Source: Chitinivibrionales bacterium (GTDB taxonomy: Bacteria; Fibrobacterota; Chitinivibrionia; Chitinivibrionales; WJKA01). From it: a stretch of DNA of 64,000 bases. Below are positions 27,022 to 35,153 of this stretch, in pieces (position 1 is the stretch's first letter; each line of letters starts with the position of its first letter). The stretch spans positions 1-64,000 of the forward strand of contig WJLZ01000129.1 of NCBI GenBank assembly GCA_014728215.1. The letters run 5' to 3'. A program made the translations under genes and the position numbers. Below the pieces are notes generated by a model. It was not told where the DNA came from. It saw nothing but the letters and a program-made list of their open reading frames with translations, and did not search any database.

Positions 27022-27050
27022 TTGACCTAAAGTGGCTTTTAAATTAAAAT
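27022..27050 (+). promoter_or_regulatory. Sigma-70 type promoter for the flbD-motAB segment
   Basis: TTGACC (27022-27027, 5/6) and TAAAAT (27045-27050, 5/6) with a 17-nt spacer, about 50 nt before flbD. Together with the hairpin before it, this marks an internal transcription unit boundary within the flagellar cluster. Confidence 0.6.
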
Positions 27051-27099
27051 TTGTTAAGGTAGTCATCTATAACAAGTTACATGACAGGAACCGGAAATA

Positions 27100-27327
27100 A
27101 TGATTGCATTGCGACGGTTAAATGGTGATGAATTCGTTCTGAACGCCGATTTTATTGAATCAGTGGAATCGACTCCCGATTCGATTATCACCCTTTCTAC
27201 GGGCAAAAAGATTGTTGTAAGGAATGGGGTGGAAGATATTGTCAGAAAGACCATCAAATATAAACAGCTCTGTAATCAGACAGTTAATGTAGTACAGAAG
27301 AATGGCGAAAATGAGCAGAATCAATAG
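27100..27327 (+). CDS. flbD: FlbD/SwrD-type flagellar protein
   Basis: A 75-aa protein of the FlbD (SwrD) family: MIALRRLNGDEFVLNADFIESVE, then TPDSIITLSTGKKIVVRN. In Bacillus, SwrD increases motor power, and the gene is usually next to motAB as here. No membrane segment. The name FlbD is also used for an unrelated Caulobacter regulator, with which this should not be confused. 47 nt separate it from motA. Confidence 0.9.
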   Translation: MIALRRLNGDEFVLNADFIESVESTPDSIITLSTGKKIVVRNGVEDIVRKTIKYKQLCNQTVNVVQKNGENEQNQ

Positions 27328-27374
27328 AATACAAAATCTGGAAATAAGAATAGTGATCGGAGAAAGAAGCTGAT

Positions 27375-28142
27375 ATGGATATCGCAACGATTGGCGGTCT
27401 AATTGCGGCAATTACCTTGATAATTCTTGGTATGAAGGGTAATGCTGCAGCATTTATCGATATTCCATCGGTGCAGATCGTTGTTGGAGGTACTCTGGGG
27501 GCGGTATTTACTGCATTTCCTCTATCCCGGGTACTTGCAACGGGCGGTGTAATTAAAAATGTGATTTTTGTAAAGCAGAATACTCCAGTCCAGATTATCA
27601 AGCAGCTTGTAGAATTTGCCGAACAAGCCCGTCGGGAGGGGATACTTGCGCTGGAGGCGCGGGCATCTGAGATCGATGATGAGTTTTTGAAAAAAGGTAT
27701 TCAGCTGGCGGTTGACGGTACCGAACCGGATCTGATAAAAGATATCTTAAGCACCGAAATAACTTTTATTGAAGGCCGTCACGCAGACGGCGCCGTTATT
27801 TTCGATTTTGCCGGCACTCTCGCTCCGGCTTTTGGTATGATCGGAACGCTTATCGGTCTTATCCTCATGCTTGGTAATATGGCGGATGTCTCGTCGATCG
27901 GACCGAATATGGCCGTTGCGCTGCTGACAACGATGTACGGTTCCTTAATCGCCAATGTATTCTGCCTTCCAATAAATCAGAAACTCAAAGTTTATTCAGC
28001 CAATGAAATTCTCATAAAAGAATTGATGCTTGAAGGAATTATGTCACTCCAGTCGGGGGATAATCCCCGTATCGTGGAGCAAAAATTGACCGCATTCATT
28101 GAACCTTCACTGCGCGCTCAGGCAATGAAGCAGCAGAAGTAA
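27375..28142 (+). CDS. motA: Flagellar motor stator protein MotA
   Basis: A 255-aa MotA/PomA with four predicted membrane helices and conserved features: IATIGGLIAAITLIILGM at the N-terminus, an Arg/Glu-rich cytoplasmic loop (QARREGILALEARASEI), and the second pair of helices with FGMIGTLIGLILMLGNM and MAVALLTTMYGSLIANV. MotA with MotB forms the stator that converts ion flow to torque. Translation of motB follows after 14 nt. Ion specificity (H+ or Na+) cannot be assigned with confidence from sequence. Confidence 0.95.
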   Translation: MDIATIGGLIAAITLIILGMKGNAAAFIDIPSVQIVVGGTLGAVFTAFPLSRVLATGGVIKNVIFVKQNTPVQIIKQLVEFAEQARREGILALEARASEIDDEFLKKGIQLAVDGTEPDLIKDILSTEITFIEGRHADGAVIFDFAGTLAPAFGMIGTLIGLILMLGNMADVSSIGPNMAVALLTTMYGSLIANVFCLPINQKLKVYSANEILIKELMLEGIMSLQSGDNPRIVEQKLTAFIEPSLRAQAMKQQK

Positions 28143-28156
28143 GGACGATTCGAGTA

Positions 28157-28894
28157 ATGGCCGGCAAAAAGAAAAAGGAAGAACAGAAAAAAGGCGCACC
28201 GGAGTACATGACCACCTATGGTGACATGATGACGCTTCTGTTGTGCTTTTTTGTGATGCTTCTTGCAATGTCAACTATTGATCCGGCTAAATTCCATGTT
28301 GCGGCATCCTCGTTTCAGAATGCATTCAGCGGGGTTCTTGAAGATTTTCCATCCATACTTATCAGCAAAGACATTCTGATACCCCGTTTAGGTGGTGATG
28401 AGCAGAATAAACGTATGGCTATCGATGCCCGCCGGAGAATACTGAAAGTGGCAAAACAGGAGAATATGCAGGATGGTATCAAGGTTAAAGTCACCGATGC
28501 AGGGCTGGCGATAAAGATTGCCGATCCCATCGGCTTTGATGTGGGGGAGGCGCAAATCAAGCCTGAATTTACTGATCTGTTGTATAAATTAATCAAGATT
28601 ATCAATATCGATCCCAATGCGCAGATCAGAGTTGAGGGGCATACCGATAATGTGCCGATTAACACACGGAAATTTCCATCGAACTGGGAATTATCCGCGG
28701 CACGGGCGCTTAATATCGTCAAATTTTTCGCTTATAAATGCGGGATTGAACCGGCACGACTGAGCGCCGTCGGATACGGGGAATATAGGCCGGTTGCTCC
28801 CAATGATACGCCGGAAAGCAGACAAAAAAACCGCCGGATCGAAATTTATGTCGAATATCTTGAGAAAGAAGAAATGGACGAACTAAAGAGCTGA
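28157..28894 (+). CDS. motB: Flagellar motor stator protein MotB
   Basis: The 245-aa MotB has one N-terminal membrane helix (MTTYGDMMTLLLCFFVMLLAMS) with the ion-carrying Asp23, then a plug/linker and the OmpA-like peptidoglycan-binding domain (VRVEGHTDNVPI, NWELSAARALNIV, GYGEYRP, RRIEIYVEYL). The total is slightly short but complete. It anchors the stator to the cell wall. Confidence 0.95.
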   Translation: MAGKKKKEEQKKGAPEYMTTYGDMMTLLLCFFVMLLAMSTIDPAKFHVAASSFQNAFSGVLEDFPSILISKDILIPRLGGDEQNKRMAIDARRRILKVAKQENMQDGIKVKVTDAGLAIKIADPIGFDVGEAQIKPEFTDLLYKLIKIINIDPNAQIRVEGHTDNVPINTRKFPSNWELSAARALNIVKFFAYKCGIEPARLSAVGYGEYRPVAPNDTPESRQKNRRIEIYVEYLEKEEMDELKS

Positions 28895-28947
28895 AGCCTC
28901 ATAACGATAAATGGCGCACAGGACTATCAGTGTAAACGGAGGAATCC

Positions 28948-29508
28948 ATGGCAGAGGAAGAAAAAAAACAGGAGCAGAAGGAACAACAGGGACAAGGGGA
29001 AGGTTCTGAAAAGGGGGAGAAAAAAAAAGGATCGAATACAATCCTCTTTTTCGGAATTATCGGTGGCATTGTCGTTATAAATCTGATCATGGCATTCATT
29101 CTTTTTAATGTGACCAGGCCCAAGAGCGAAGAAGATCAAGCAGCCGAAGTTGCCGTGGATTCGGCTCAGACAGTCATGGAAGAGACAACGGCAATGGGGG
29201 CGACTTCGGAGCCTATAGAAGCCGTTGTCAATATTGCCGATACTGACGGCGAACGTTTTCTGAAAGTGGTGGTCATACTTGAATATAATGAAAGTAATAA
29301 AGATCTCCCCGAGGAACTGGTCAGGCGGGCGCCGCGGTTTAAAAATATTCTCATTGACCAGCTCTCGCAGATGACTCTAATGGAACTCAGTGAACCTGCA
29401 GCAAAGGAAAAGATCCGGAAAGAATTTTTACGACGGATAAACAGTACTCTGCCGCCGAAAATAGGGGAAGTAAGTAATGTTTATCTGGATCAGTTTATAA
29501 TCCAGTAA
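28948..29508 (+). CDS. fliL: Flagellar basal-body protein FliL
   Basis: A 186-aa FliL with a Lys/Glu-rich cytoplasmic N-terminus, one membrane helix (NTILFFGIIGGIVVINLIMAFILF) and a periplasmic C-terminal FliL domain (VEAVVNIADTDGERFLKVVVILEYN ... FKNILIDQLSQMTLMEL). FliL surrounds the stator and enhances torque. The low-complexity N-terminal 30 residues are unusual but within family variation. It lies before fliM by 20 nt. Confidence 0.9.
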   Translation: MAEEEKKQEQKEQQGQGEGSEKGEKKKGSNTILFFGIIGGIVVINLIMAFILFNVTRPKSEEDQAAEVAVDSAQTVMEETTAMGATSEPIEAVVNIADTDGERFLKVVVILEYNESNKDLPEELVRRAPRFKNILIDQLSQMTLMELSEPAAKEKIRKEFLRRINSTLPPKIGEVSNVYLDQFIIQ

Positions 29509-29528
29509 GTTGAGAAAAGGAATGAGTT

Positions 29529-30554
29529 GTGAGTGACATATTATCACAAGATGAAGTCGATGCCCTGTTGAGTGCGGTTTCCGCCGGTGGCGACAGCGAT
29601 CTTGGCGGTTTTGATGAAGGATCGATGGGAGGGGGCGAAGAAGAAGCGGAGCAGGAAAAAGCACTTTCGCTTTACGATTTCCGCCGTCCGGACCGTGTCT
29701 CCAAAGATCAGATGCGCACCTTGCAGAATCTGCATGAGGGTTACGCACGCCAATACTCAACATCCCTGACAAATTTTCTCCGCACCTTCGTGGAGATCGA
29801 ACTGGTCAGTGTGGATCAATTGACATTCTCCGAATTCATAATGTCGATTTCCAATCCAAGCTGTATCTACGTTTTCAAGATGGATCCCCTGGAGGGCAAT
29901 GCGATAATGGAAATCAATCCATCACTGGTCTTTTTCATTATCGACCGTCTGTTCGGCGGTCAGGGCAAGCCTTCGGAACAGAATAGAGAGCTAACGCTCA
30001 TTGAAGAGAATGTAATCCGGCGCATTGTCGACCGGGGGCTCAGTGATTTGAAAGATGTCTGGGAGCATATCGGTGTCTTTACTCCACGAATCGAAACGTA
30101 TGAAACTAATCCCCAGTTTGTTCAGATTGCTCCTCCCGGTGAAACGGTTATCCTGATTTCACTGGAAGTCCGGATGCAGAATGCATCGGGGTTGATGAGC
30201 CTTTGTTTTCCCTATGTTGTTTTAGAAAGTGTTATCAGTAAACTTTCGGGTGAATCGTGGATGTCGTCACAGAGCACCGCCACAGTTGAGACACGACAGG
30301 TTCTCGAACATGAAATCGAGGCGCTCAAGCTTCCGGTCTCGGCGGTGATCGGTCAGACTAAACTGAAAGTCAGAGACCTTTTACAGCTTCAGCGTGGGGA
30401 TGTTTTGTGCCTCGAAAAACCTGCCGAAAGCGATCTGGCGATCCAGGTTGGCAGTAAAACAAAAATGGCGGGAAAAACCGGCCTGATAGGCCGCAAAAAA
30501 GCGGTGAAAGTTACAAAGATAATTGAGAAGGAGGTTCCGGGTAGCGATGAGTGA
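29529..30554 (+). CDS. fliM: Flagellar motor switch protein FliM
   Basis: The 341-aa FliM opens with the CheY-P binding motif ILSQDEVDALL, followed by a flexible Gly/Asp/Glu linker. The conserved FliM domain follows (LYDFRRPDRVSKDQMRTLQNLHEGYARQ, then FVEIELVSVDQLTFSEFI), and a FliN-like C-terminal domain. The start is GTG at 29529, required to keep the CheY-binding motif. It overlaps fliN by 8 nt. Binds FliG, FliN and CheY-P in the C-ring. Confidence 0.9.
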   Translation: MSDILSQDEVDALLSAVSAGGDSDLGGFDEGSMGGGEEEAEQEKALSLYDFRRPDRVSKDQMRTLQNLHEGYARQYSTSLTNFLRTFVEIELVSVDQLTFSEFIMSISNPSCIYVFKMDPLEGNAIMEINPSLVFFIIDRLFGGQGKPSEQNRELTLIEENVIRRIVDRGLSDLKDVWEHIGVFTPRIETYETNPQFVQIAPPGETVILISLEVRMQNASGLMSLCFPYVVLESVISKLSGESWMSSQSTATVETRQVLEHEIEALKLPVSAVIGQTKLKVRDLLQLQRGDVLCLEKPAESDLAIQVGSKTKMAGKTGLIGRKKAVKVTKIIEKEVPGSDE

Positions 30555-31620
30555 ACCATTATCAGAAGATCAAATTAACGATTTGCTGTCCCAGGATACC
30601 GGGGAAGGTATTAGCGCGGATTCCCTTGACATGGGCGGGGGAAATGATTCGGGTGGTGAAAAAAATTACGATACATTACAGAAAACCGTTGAATTATTCA
30701 ATAATCATGCCCAGAATGTATTGACCACCGTTCTCAATAAACAAATCGGTTTTGAAATCACTCGTTGTGAAAAAACCGATACATCGGCCATTCAGGAAAC
30801 TGTTTCCGGTGATTTATTGTCCATAAAGATAACTGCAGAAGGCGCAGTGTCCGGTGATCTGTTTCTGGTTATCACTAAAAATGCGGTAGCGGTGCTTTCT
30901 GATCTTATGATGATGGGTGATGGTACCGCGGAATATGTTGACGATCACAAGGATGCAATCAGTGAACTTGCGAGTCAGATGATCAATCCCTTCGGGGTTG
31001 AACTTGGAGAGAAGTTCGGTGAAAGTGTTTCCTTTGGTAATATCGAAGTTCAGGAATGCGATTCGGGATCACTACCCTTTGATAGTGCTGCCTCTGATAT
31101 GGCCCTTCTAAACGTAACGGTTGAAGGCATGGAGGGGTTTACTATCGCCATGGTTCTTTCCGATGAGATAAGCGGAGCAATGATCGCGCGCCAGGGAAGT
31201 GCAAACGAGGGGAGCGGTGAAGAAAAGGATCTGGATGAAGGTATCGGCCTCAGCGCGGATGAGCTCAATGATCTTGCTTCGGTATCCTCAGATTTTGACG
31301 GCGGTGATTCGTTTCAGGAATCCCCGCTCATGGATAAATCCTCAGGATCGAAATCGCAGGGCGATTCGGTCGATATGCTTATGGATGTGGATCTTGATGT
31401 TTCCATTGAGCTTGGAAGAACATCCCTTTCTATTAAAAGGATTCTGGAGCTGGCACCGGGTTCAATCGTCGAGTTGGATAGAATGGCAGGCGAACCGGTC
31501 GATCTTATGGTGAATAATAAAGTTGTCGCAAAAGGTGAAGTTGTCGTCGTTGATGAAAATTTCGGAATCCGGATTGTTTCTCTGGTATCTGCAGAAGACC
31601 GCATAAGGAGTTTGCGCTAA
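30547..31620 (+). CDS. fliN: Flagellar switch protein FliN, FliY-like
   Basis: At 357 aa this is much longer than a simple FliN. It starts with a second CheY-binding-like motif (LSEDQINDLLSQD), continues with a CheC/CheX-like middle (about residues 35-220) and ends with a FliN/SpoA domain (MDVDLDVSIELGRTSLSIKRILELAPGSIVELDR). This arrangement is the FliY type found with a CheC-like phosphatase domain in several phyla. Whether the CheC part dephosphorylates CheY here is not shown by sequence; the diagnostic E-x3-N of CheC is not obvious. It overlaps fliM by 8 nt and fliO by 1 nt. Confidence 0.85.
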   Translation: MSEPLSEDQINDLLSQDTGEGISADSLDMGGGNDSGGEKNYDTLQKTVELFNNHAQNVLTTVLNKQIGFEITRCEKTDTSAIQETVSGDLLSIKITAEGAVSGDLFLVITKNAVAVLSDLMMMGDGTAEYVDDHKDAISELASQMINPFGVELGEKFGESVSFGNIEVQECDSGSLPFDSAASDMALLNVTVEGMEGFTIAMVLSDEISGAMIARQGSANEGSGEEKDLDEGIGLSADELNDLASVSSDFDGGDSFQESPLMDKSSGSKSQGDSVDMLMDVDLDVSIELGRTSLSIKRILELAPGSIVELDRMAGEPVDLMVNNKVVAKGEVVVVDENFGIRIVSLVSAEDRIRSLR

Positions 31621-32174
31621 TGTCGATAATCAGGTGTACGGGGTGTCTGTTGGTGATCTCTATTGTTTTGTTTGGAACCTCCTTGTGCACGGCGCAGGAT
31701 GATAAGGGCAAGCTTGATCTAAAAGAAGTCAAGCGGCTGGTTGCCGCAGAATCGGCCTCCGGCGACAGCGCCCCGGCTCATTCAGCCGCAACCGGAGGGG
31801 AAGAAGAGTCGGAAAATCTTATTCTGGTAATCTTGCGAATTACCGGTTATCTTGTGTTGATTGTCGTACTGATTTTTGCAATTGCCTGGCTGGTCAGAAA
31901 GGGAGGGTTTGCCGGCGGTTCCAAAATAGGCGGAGGCTCAATGGATATCCTGGAAGTCCTTCACTTGGGAACAAACAGAAGCCTTCTGATGGTACGGGTG
32001 ATGGATCAGGTGATACTTTTAGGGCAAACACAGAATACTATCAATGTTCTGGATAAAATCGAAGGGCCTCAGGCCCTCGAAATAATATCATCCTCGAAGA
32101 GAGGCGTTTCCATTAACGGGTTCAAGGATACACTTGAGAATTTTGTCGGAAAAATGGGAAAAAAATCATCGTGA
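31620..32174 (+). CDS. fliO: Flagellar biosynthesis protein FliO
   Basis: A 184-aa FliO with a cleavable-looking N-terminal signal, a Ser/Ala/Glu linker and a central membrane helix (ILRITGYLVLIVVLIFAIAWLVRKGG). A short cytoplasmic domain (MDILEVLHLGTNRSLLMVRVMDQVILLGQT) follows, as in other FliO/FliZ proteins. FliO helps FliP ring assembly. The start overlaps the fliN stop by one base and the end overlaps fliP by four, typical for fliN-fliO-fliP coupling. Confidence 0.85.
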   Translation: MSIIRCTGCLLVISIVLFGTSLCTAQDDKGKLDLKEVKRLVAAESASGDSAPAHSAATGGEEESENLILVILRITGYLVLIVVLIFAIAWLVRKGGFAGGSKIGGGSMDILEVLHLGTNRSLLMVRVMDQVILLGQTQNTINVLDKIEGPQALEIISSSKRGVSINGFKDTLENFVGKMGKKSS

Positions 32175-32986
32175 AATGCACGCATCCACAGACCTCTCCA
32201 TTATCGGTATCGGCTCTTTTTAAAAGAAGCTTGAGCAGTTTTTTTTCAAAGAAAAAAATTGTCCTTTCATACTTCTTTTGCCTGGCTTTAGTTTCACCCC
32301 TCTTTTCTCAGGTGTTGCCAAAAGTAACCTTGTCGGTTGCCGATGCCGAAAAGCCTGCCGATGTTGCAGTGGCCCTGCAGCTTCTCTTTTTGATCACCGT
32401 TCTTGCCCTGGCTCCATCCATAATGATCATGGTAACCTCCTTTGTAAGGATTGTGATTGTTTTTTCCTTTCTCAGAAGGGCATTGGGGACTCAGACGATG
32501 CCGCCCGATCAGGTAATGGTTGGCCTGGCACTGTTTCTGACCATGTTTATCATGATGCCTGTATTTATGCAGATTAACGACGAAGCTCTTCAGCCCTATC
32601 TTGCCGAAGAGATTCACTGGAAACAGGCATTAGAAAGGGCGGGGAACCCGCTGCGTAAATTTATGCTCAAACAGGTCAATGAAAAAGATGTCGCTCTTTT
32701 TGTGAGGATTTCGAGTTCGCCTCTACCGAAAAATGCAAACGACCTTCCCTACGAAGTTCTGATACCGGCATTTATTACCAGTGAATTAAAAACGGCATTT
32801 ATCATCGGTTTTATACTGTATATTCCCTTTTTGGTAATTGATATGATCGTAGCGAGTGTGCTCTTGTCGATGGGAATGATGATGCTTCCGCCAATAATGA
32901 TATCGATGCCCTTTAAAATAATACTCTTTGTACTCGTTGATGGATGGCACTTGCTGGTAAGGCAACTTGTTGTTTCATTTCAATAA
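32171..32986 (+). CDS. fliP: Flagellar export gate protein FliP
   Basis: A 271-aa FliP with a cleavable signal (VLSYFFCLALVSPLFSQ) followed by the conserved membrane core: LLFLITVLALAPSIMIMVTSFVRIVIVFSFLRRALG, the TQTMPPDQVMVGLALFLTMFIM segment and the C-terminal PPIMISMPFKIILFVLVDGWHLL. The GTG start overlaps fliO by 4 nt. FliP5-Q4-R1 form the export gate. Confidence 0.95.
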   Translation: MKCTHPQTSPLSVSALFKRSLSSFFSKKKIVLSYFFCLALVSPLFSQVLPKVTLSVADAEKPADVAVALQLLFLITVLALAPSIMIMVTSFVRIVIVFSFLRRALGTQTMPPDQVMVGLALFLTMFIMMPVFMQINDEALQPYLAEEIHWKQALERAGNPLRKFMLKQVNEKDVALFVRISSSPLPKNANDLPYEVLIPAFITSELKTAFIIGFILYIPFLVIDMIVASVLLSMGMMMLPPIMISMPFKIILFVLVDGWHLLVRQLVVSFQ

Positions 32987-33011
32987 CCGACGGAGATGAG
33001 GTCGAAGAATA

Positions 33012-33281
33012 ATGGAACCATTAGTAGCAGTCGATATTGGAAGAGAAGCATTGATTACGGTGCTCTTCATTTCCGGTCCTCTTTTGCTTGCCGGGCTTGT
33101 TGTCGGTCTGCTGGTCGGAATATTTCAGGCCGTTACACAGATTCATGAGATGACCTTGACCTTTATACCGAAGATTCTGGCTATTGTCGGTGTGCTTCTG
33201 GCATTGCTGCCCTGGATGCTGATAAAATTCATCGATTACACTATTCGTATATTTGAAATCATTCCAACGGTTACGGGATAA
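33012..33281 (+). CDS. fliQ: Flagellar export gate protein FliQ
   Basis: An 89-aa protein with two membrane helices: VLFISGPLLLAGLVVGLLVGIFQAVTQIHEMTLTFIPKI, then LLALLPWMLIKFIDYTIRIF. Length and the Gln-Ile-x-E-x-T-L motif are typical for FliQ. It lies between fliP and fliR with a 2-nt gap to fliR. Confidence 0.95.
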   Translation: MEPLVAVDIGREALITVLFISGPLLLAGLVVGLLVGIFQAVTQIHEMTLTFIPKILAIVGVLLALLPWMLIKFIDYTIRIFEIIPTVTG

Positions 33282-33283
33282 TA

Positions 33284-34063
33284 ATGACCTGGTTGTCCTT
33301 TGAAAATGTACAGTTTTTTCTGGTGGTCTTTGTTCGTGTCACCGCGATGATATCGCTGTTGCCGGTTCTCGGCTCCCAGAATATTCCGGTACATGTAAAG
33401 GTTATCTTGTCATTTGTTCTGGCGATAATAATTTTTCCCATGGTGCCGATACCTTCAACAAGGCTTGATCAGTTTTCGACGGTTCATTTTTTTGTAATGA
33501 TTATCAAAGAGGTATTTGTAGGATTACTCATCGGCTTTGCATCAACCTTCCTTTTTGCCGCAGTTCAGTTTGCCGGGCGACTTATCGATACCCAGATGGG
33601 TTTTGCTCTTGTTCAGCTGATCGACCCCTTTACAGATGCTCGGGTGTCGACCATGGGGCAGTTTAAAACACTGGTTTTTACCATTTTTTTCCTTTTGATA
33701 AATGGTCATTTTTTTCTGATTCTGGCAATCCAGAAAAGTTTTGAGGTTATTCCTCTTCTTGGAGTATCAATGCCCGGAGGAAAGATAGCATTTCTTCTGG
33801 TATCGATGGCCGGGAATGTTTTTGTCGCGGCGTTGAAGCTTTCGGCACCGGTCTTTATCGCGCTGGTTCTGACCTCGATCACAATGGGAATCGTAGCGCG
33901 GACTGTGCCGCAGGTTAATGTTTTTTTTGTGGGTCTTCCACTCAAAATCGGAGTGGGACTTGTTTCAATGATTGTTGCCCTGCCCATGCTGACAACTGTA
34001 TTTAAAAAGATGTTTGATGCATTGATGCAGGATTTATGGAAACTGTTGTACTTAATGGCCTGA
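33284..34063 (+). CDS. fliR: Flagellar export gate protein FliR
   Basis: A 259-aa polytopic membrane protein with FliR features: RVTAMISLLPVLGSQNIPVHVKVILSF near the start, the EVFVGLLIGFASTFLFAAVQFAGRLIDTQMGFALVQLIDP core and a C-terminal LKIGVGLVSMIVALPML segment. A single FliR sits with FliP and FliQ in the gate. flhB follows after 19 nt. Confidence 0.95.
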   Translation: MTWLSFENVQFFLVVFVRVTAMISLLPVLGSQNIPVHVKVILSFVLAIIIFPMVPIPSTRLDQFSTVHFFVMIIKEVFVGLLIGFASTFLFAAVQFAGRLIDTQMGFALVQLIDPFTDARVSTMGQFKTLVFTIFFLLINGHFFLILAIQKSFEVIPLLGVSMPGGKIAFLLVSMAGNVFVAALKLSAPVFIALVLTSITMGIVARTVPQVNVFFVGLPLKIGVGLVSMIVALPMLTTVFKKMFDALMQDLWKLLYLMA

Positions 34064-34082
34064 TCGTAGAGGATAGCAGACT

Positions 34083-35153
34083 ATGGCTGAAGATGGCTTT
34101 CAGGAAAAGACTGAAGCCCCAACCGAGAAGAGGCGTGCCGAGGCGCGCGAGAAAGGTAATGTTCCGAAGAGCACCGAATTAAATTCGGTTATTATTCTTC
34201 TTACCGGTCTCATTCTTCTACGCATGTTCGGCCGGAGAATGCTCGAAGATATCGGGGGGATTTTCAATTATTATCTTGGTATGTTATCCGACGTGGGGAT
34301 GTCGCCCGCTATCTTTGTCGGCATTTTCAGAGACGCTGCTTTTATGGTTGCCAAAGTTGCCATGCCGCTCGTTCTGGGTATTCTGGTGGCCGGGCTGATT
34401 GCCAACTACTTGCAGATCGGGGTGCTTTTTACATTGAAACCATTACAGCCGAAACTCGAAAAAATAAATCCTCTCTCGGGGATGAAAAGACTTTTTTCTA
34501 TGAAATCGATTGTTGAAACATTTAAAAATCTCATGAAAATTACAATCATTGCCATAATTGCGTATATAACTATCAGAGGCCGGTTTTTTCACTTTATGAA
34601 ACTTGCGGATACAGGCCCCGGCGCCATCTGGGTCTTTTTCATGACCACGGCTTTCACTATTGTATGGAGAATTGTGCTTGTCCTGATTATTCTGGCTCTG
34701 CTCGATTTATTCTATCAGCGGTATGAACATGAAAAAAATTTGAAAATGACAAAAGAAGAGATCAAGGAAGAGCGGAAACAGATGGAGGGGGATCCCCAGA
34801 TCAAATCGAGAATCCGATCACTGCAAAGAGAAATGGCCCGGCGGCGGATGATGCAGGAAGTTCCGAAAGCGACTGTCGTTGTAACAAACCCTACCTATAT
34901 CGCCATTGCCATTCGGTATGAACCCGAGGAAAATGCGACACCCCGCGTGCTGGCAAAGGGGAAAAGGCATGTTGCTGAAAAAATTAAGGACACAGCACGG
35001 GAGCATGAAATCCCTATTGTAGAAGATAAACCACTTGCAAGGGCAATGTACGATAAAGTCGAACCCGGTGAAGATATCCCGGTAGAATTCTTTACCGCTA
35101 TAGCCGAAATTCTGGCCTATGTCTACCGGCTCAAAAATAAGGTGGCTGCATGA
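34083..35153 (+). CDS. flhB: Flagellar export switch protein FlhB with NPTY motif
   Basis: The 356-aa FlhB has the standard N-terminal Glu/Lys segment (EKTEAPTEKRRAEAREKG), four membrane helices and a cytoplasmic domain. The autocleavage site reads VVVTNPTYIAIAIRYE (Asn269-Pro270-Thr271-Tyr272), not the usual NPTH. Cleavage after Asn drives the switch from hook to filament export together with FliK. The His of NPTH aids but is not the nucleophile, so cleavage may still happen, perhaps more slowly. The stop overlaps the next gene, an Ig-like protein, by ATGA (35150-35153). Confidence 0.95.
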   Translation: MAEDGFQEKTEAPTEKRRAEAREKGNVPKSTELNSVIILLTGLILLRMFGRRMLEDIGGIFNYYLGMLSDVGMSPAIFVGIFRDAAFMVAKVAMPLVLGILVAGLIANYLQIGVLFTLKPLQPKLEKINPLSGMKRLFSMKSIVETFKNLMKITIIAIIAYITIRGRFFHFMKLADTGPGAIWVFFMTTAFTIVWRIVLVLIILALLDLFYQRYEHEKNLKMTKEEIKEERKQMEGDPQIKSRIRSLQREMARRRMMQEVPKATVVVTNPTYIAIAIRYEPEENATPRVLAKGKRHVAEKIKDTAREHEIPIVEDKPLARAMYDKVEPGEDIPVEFFTAIAEILAYVYRLKNKVAA

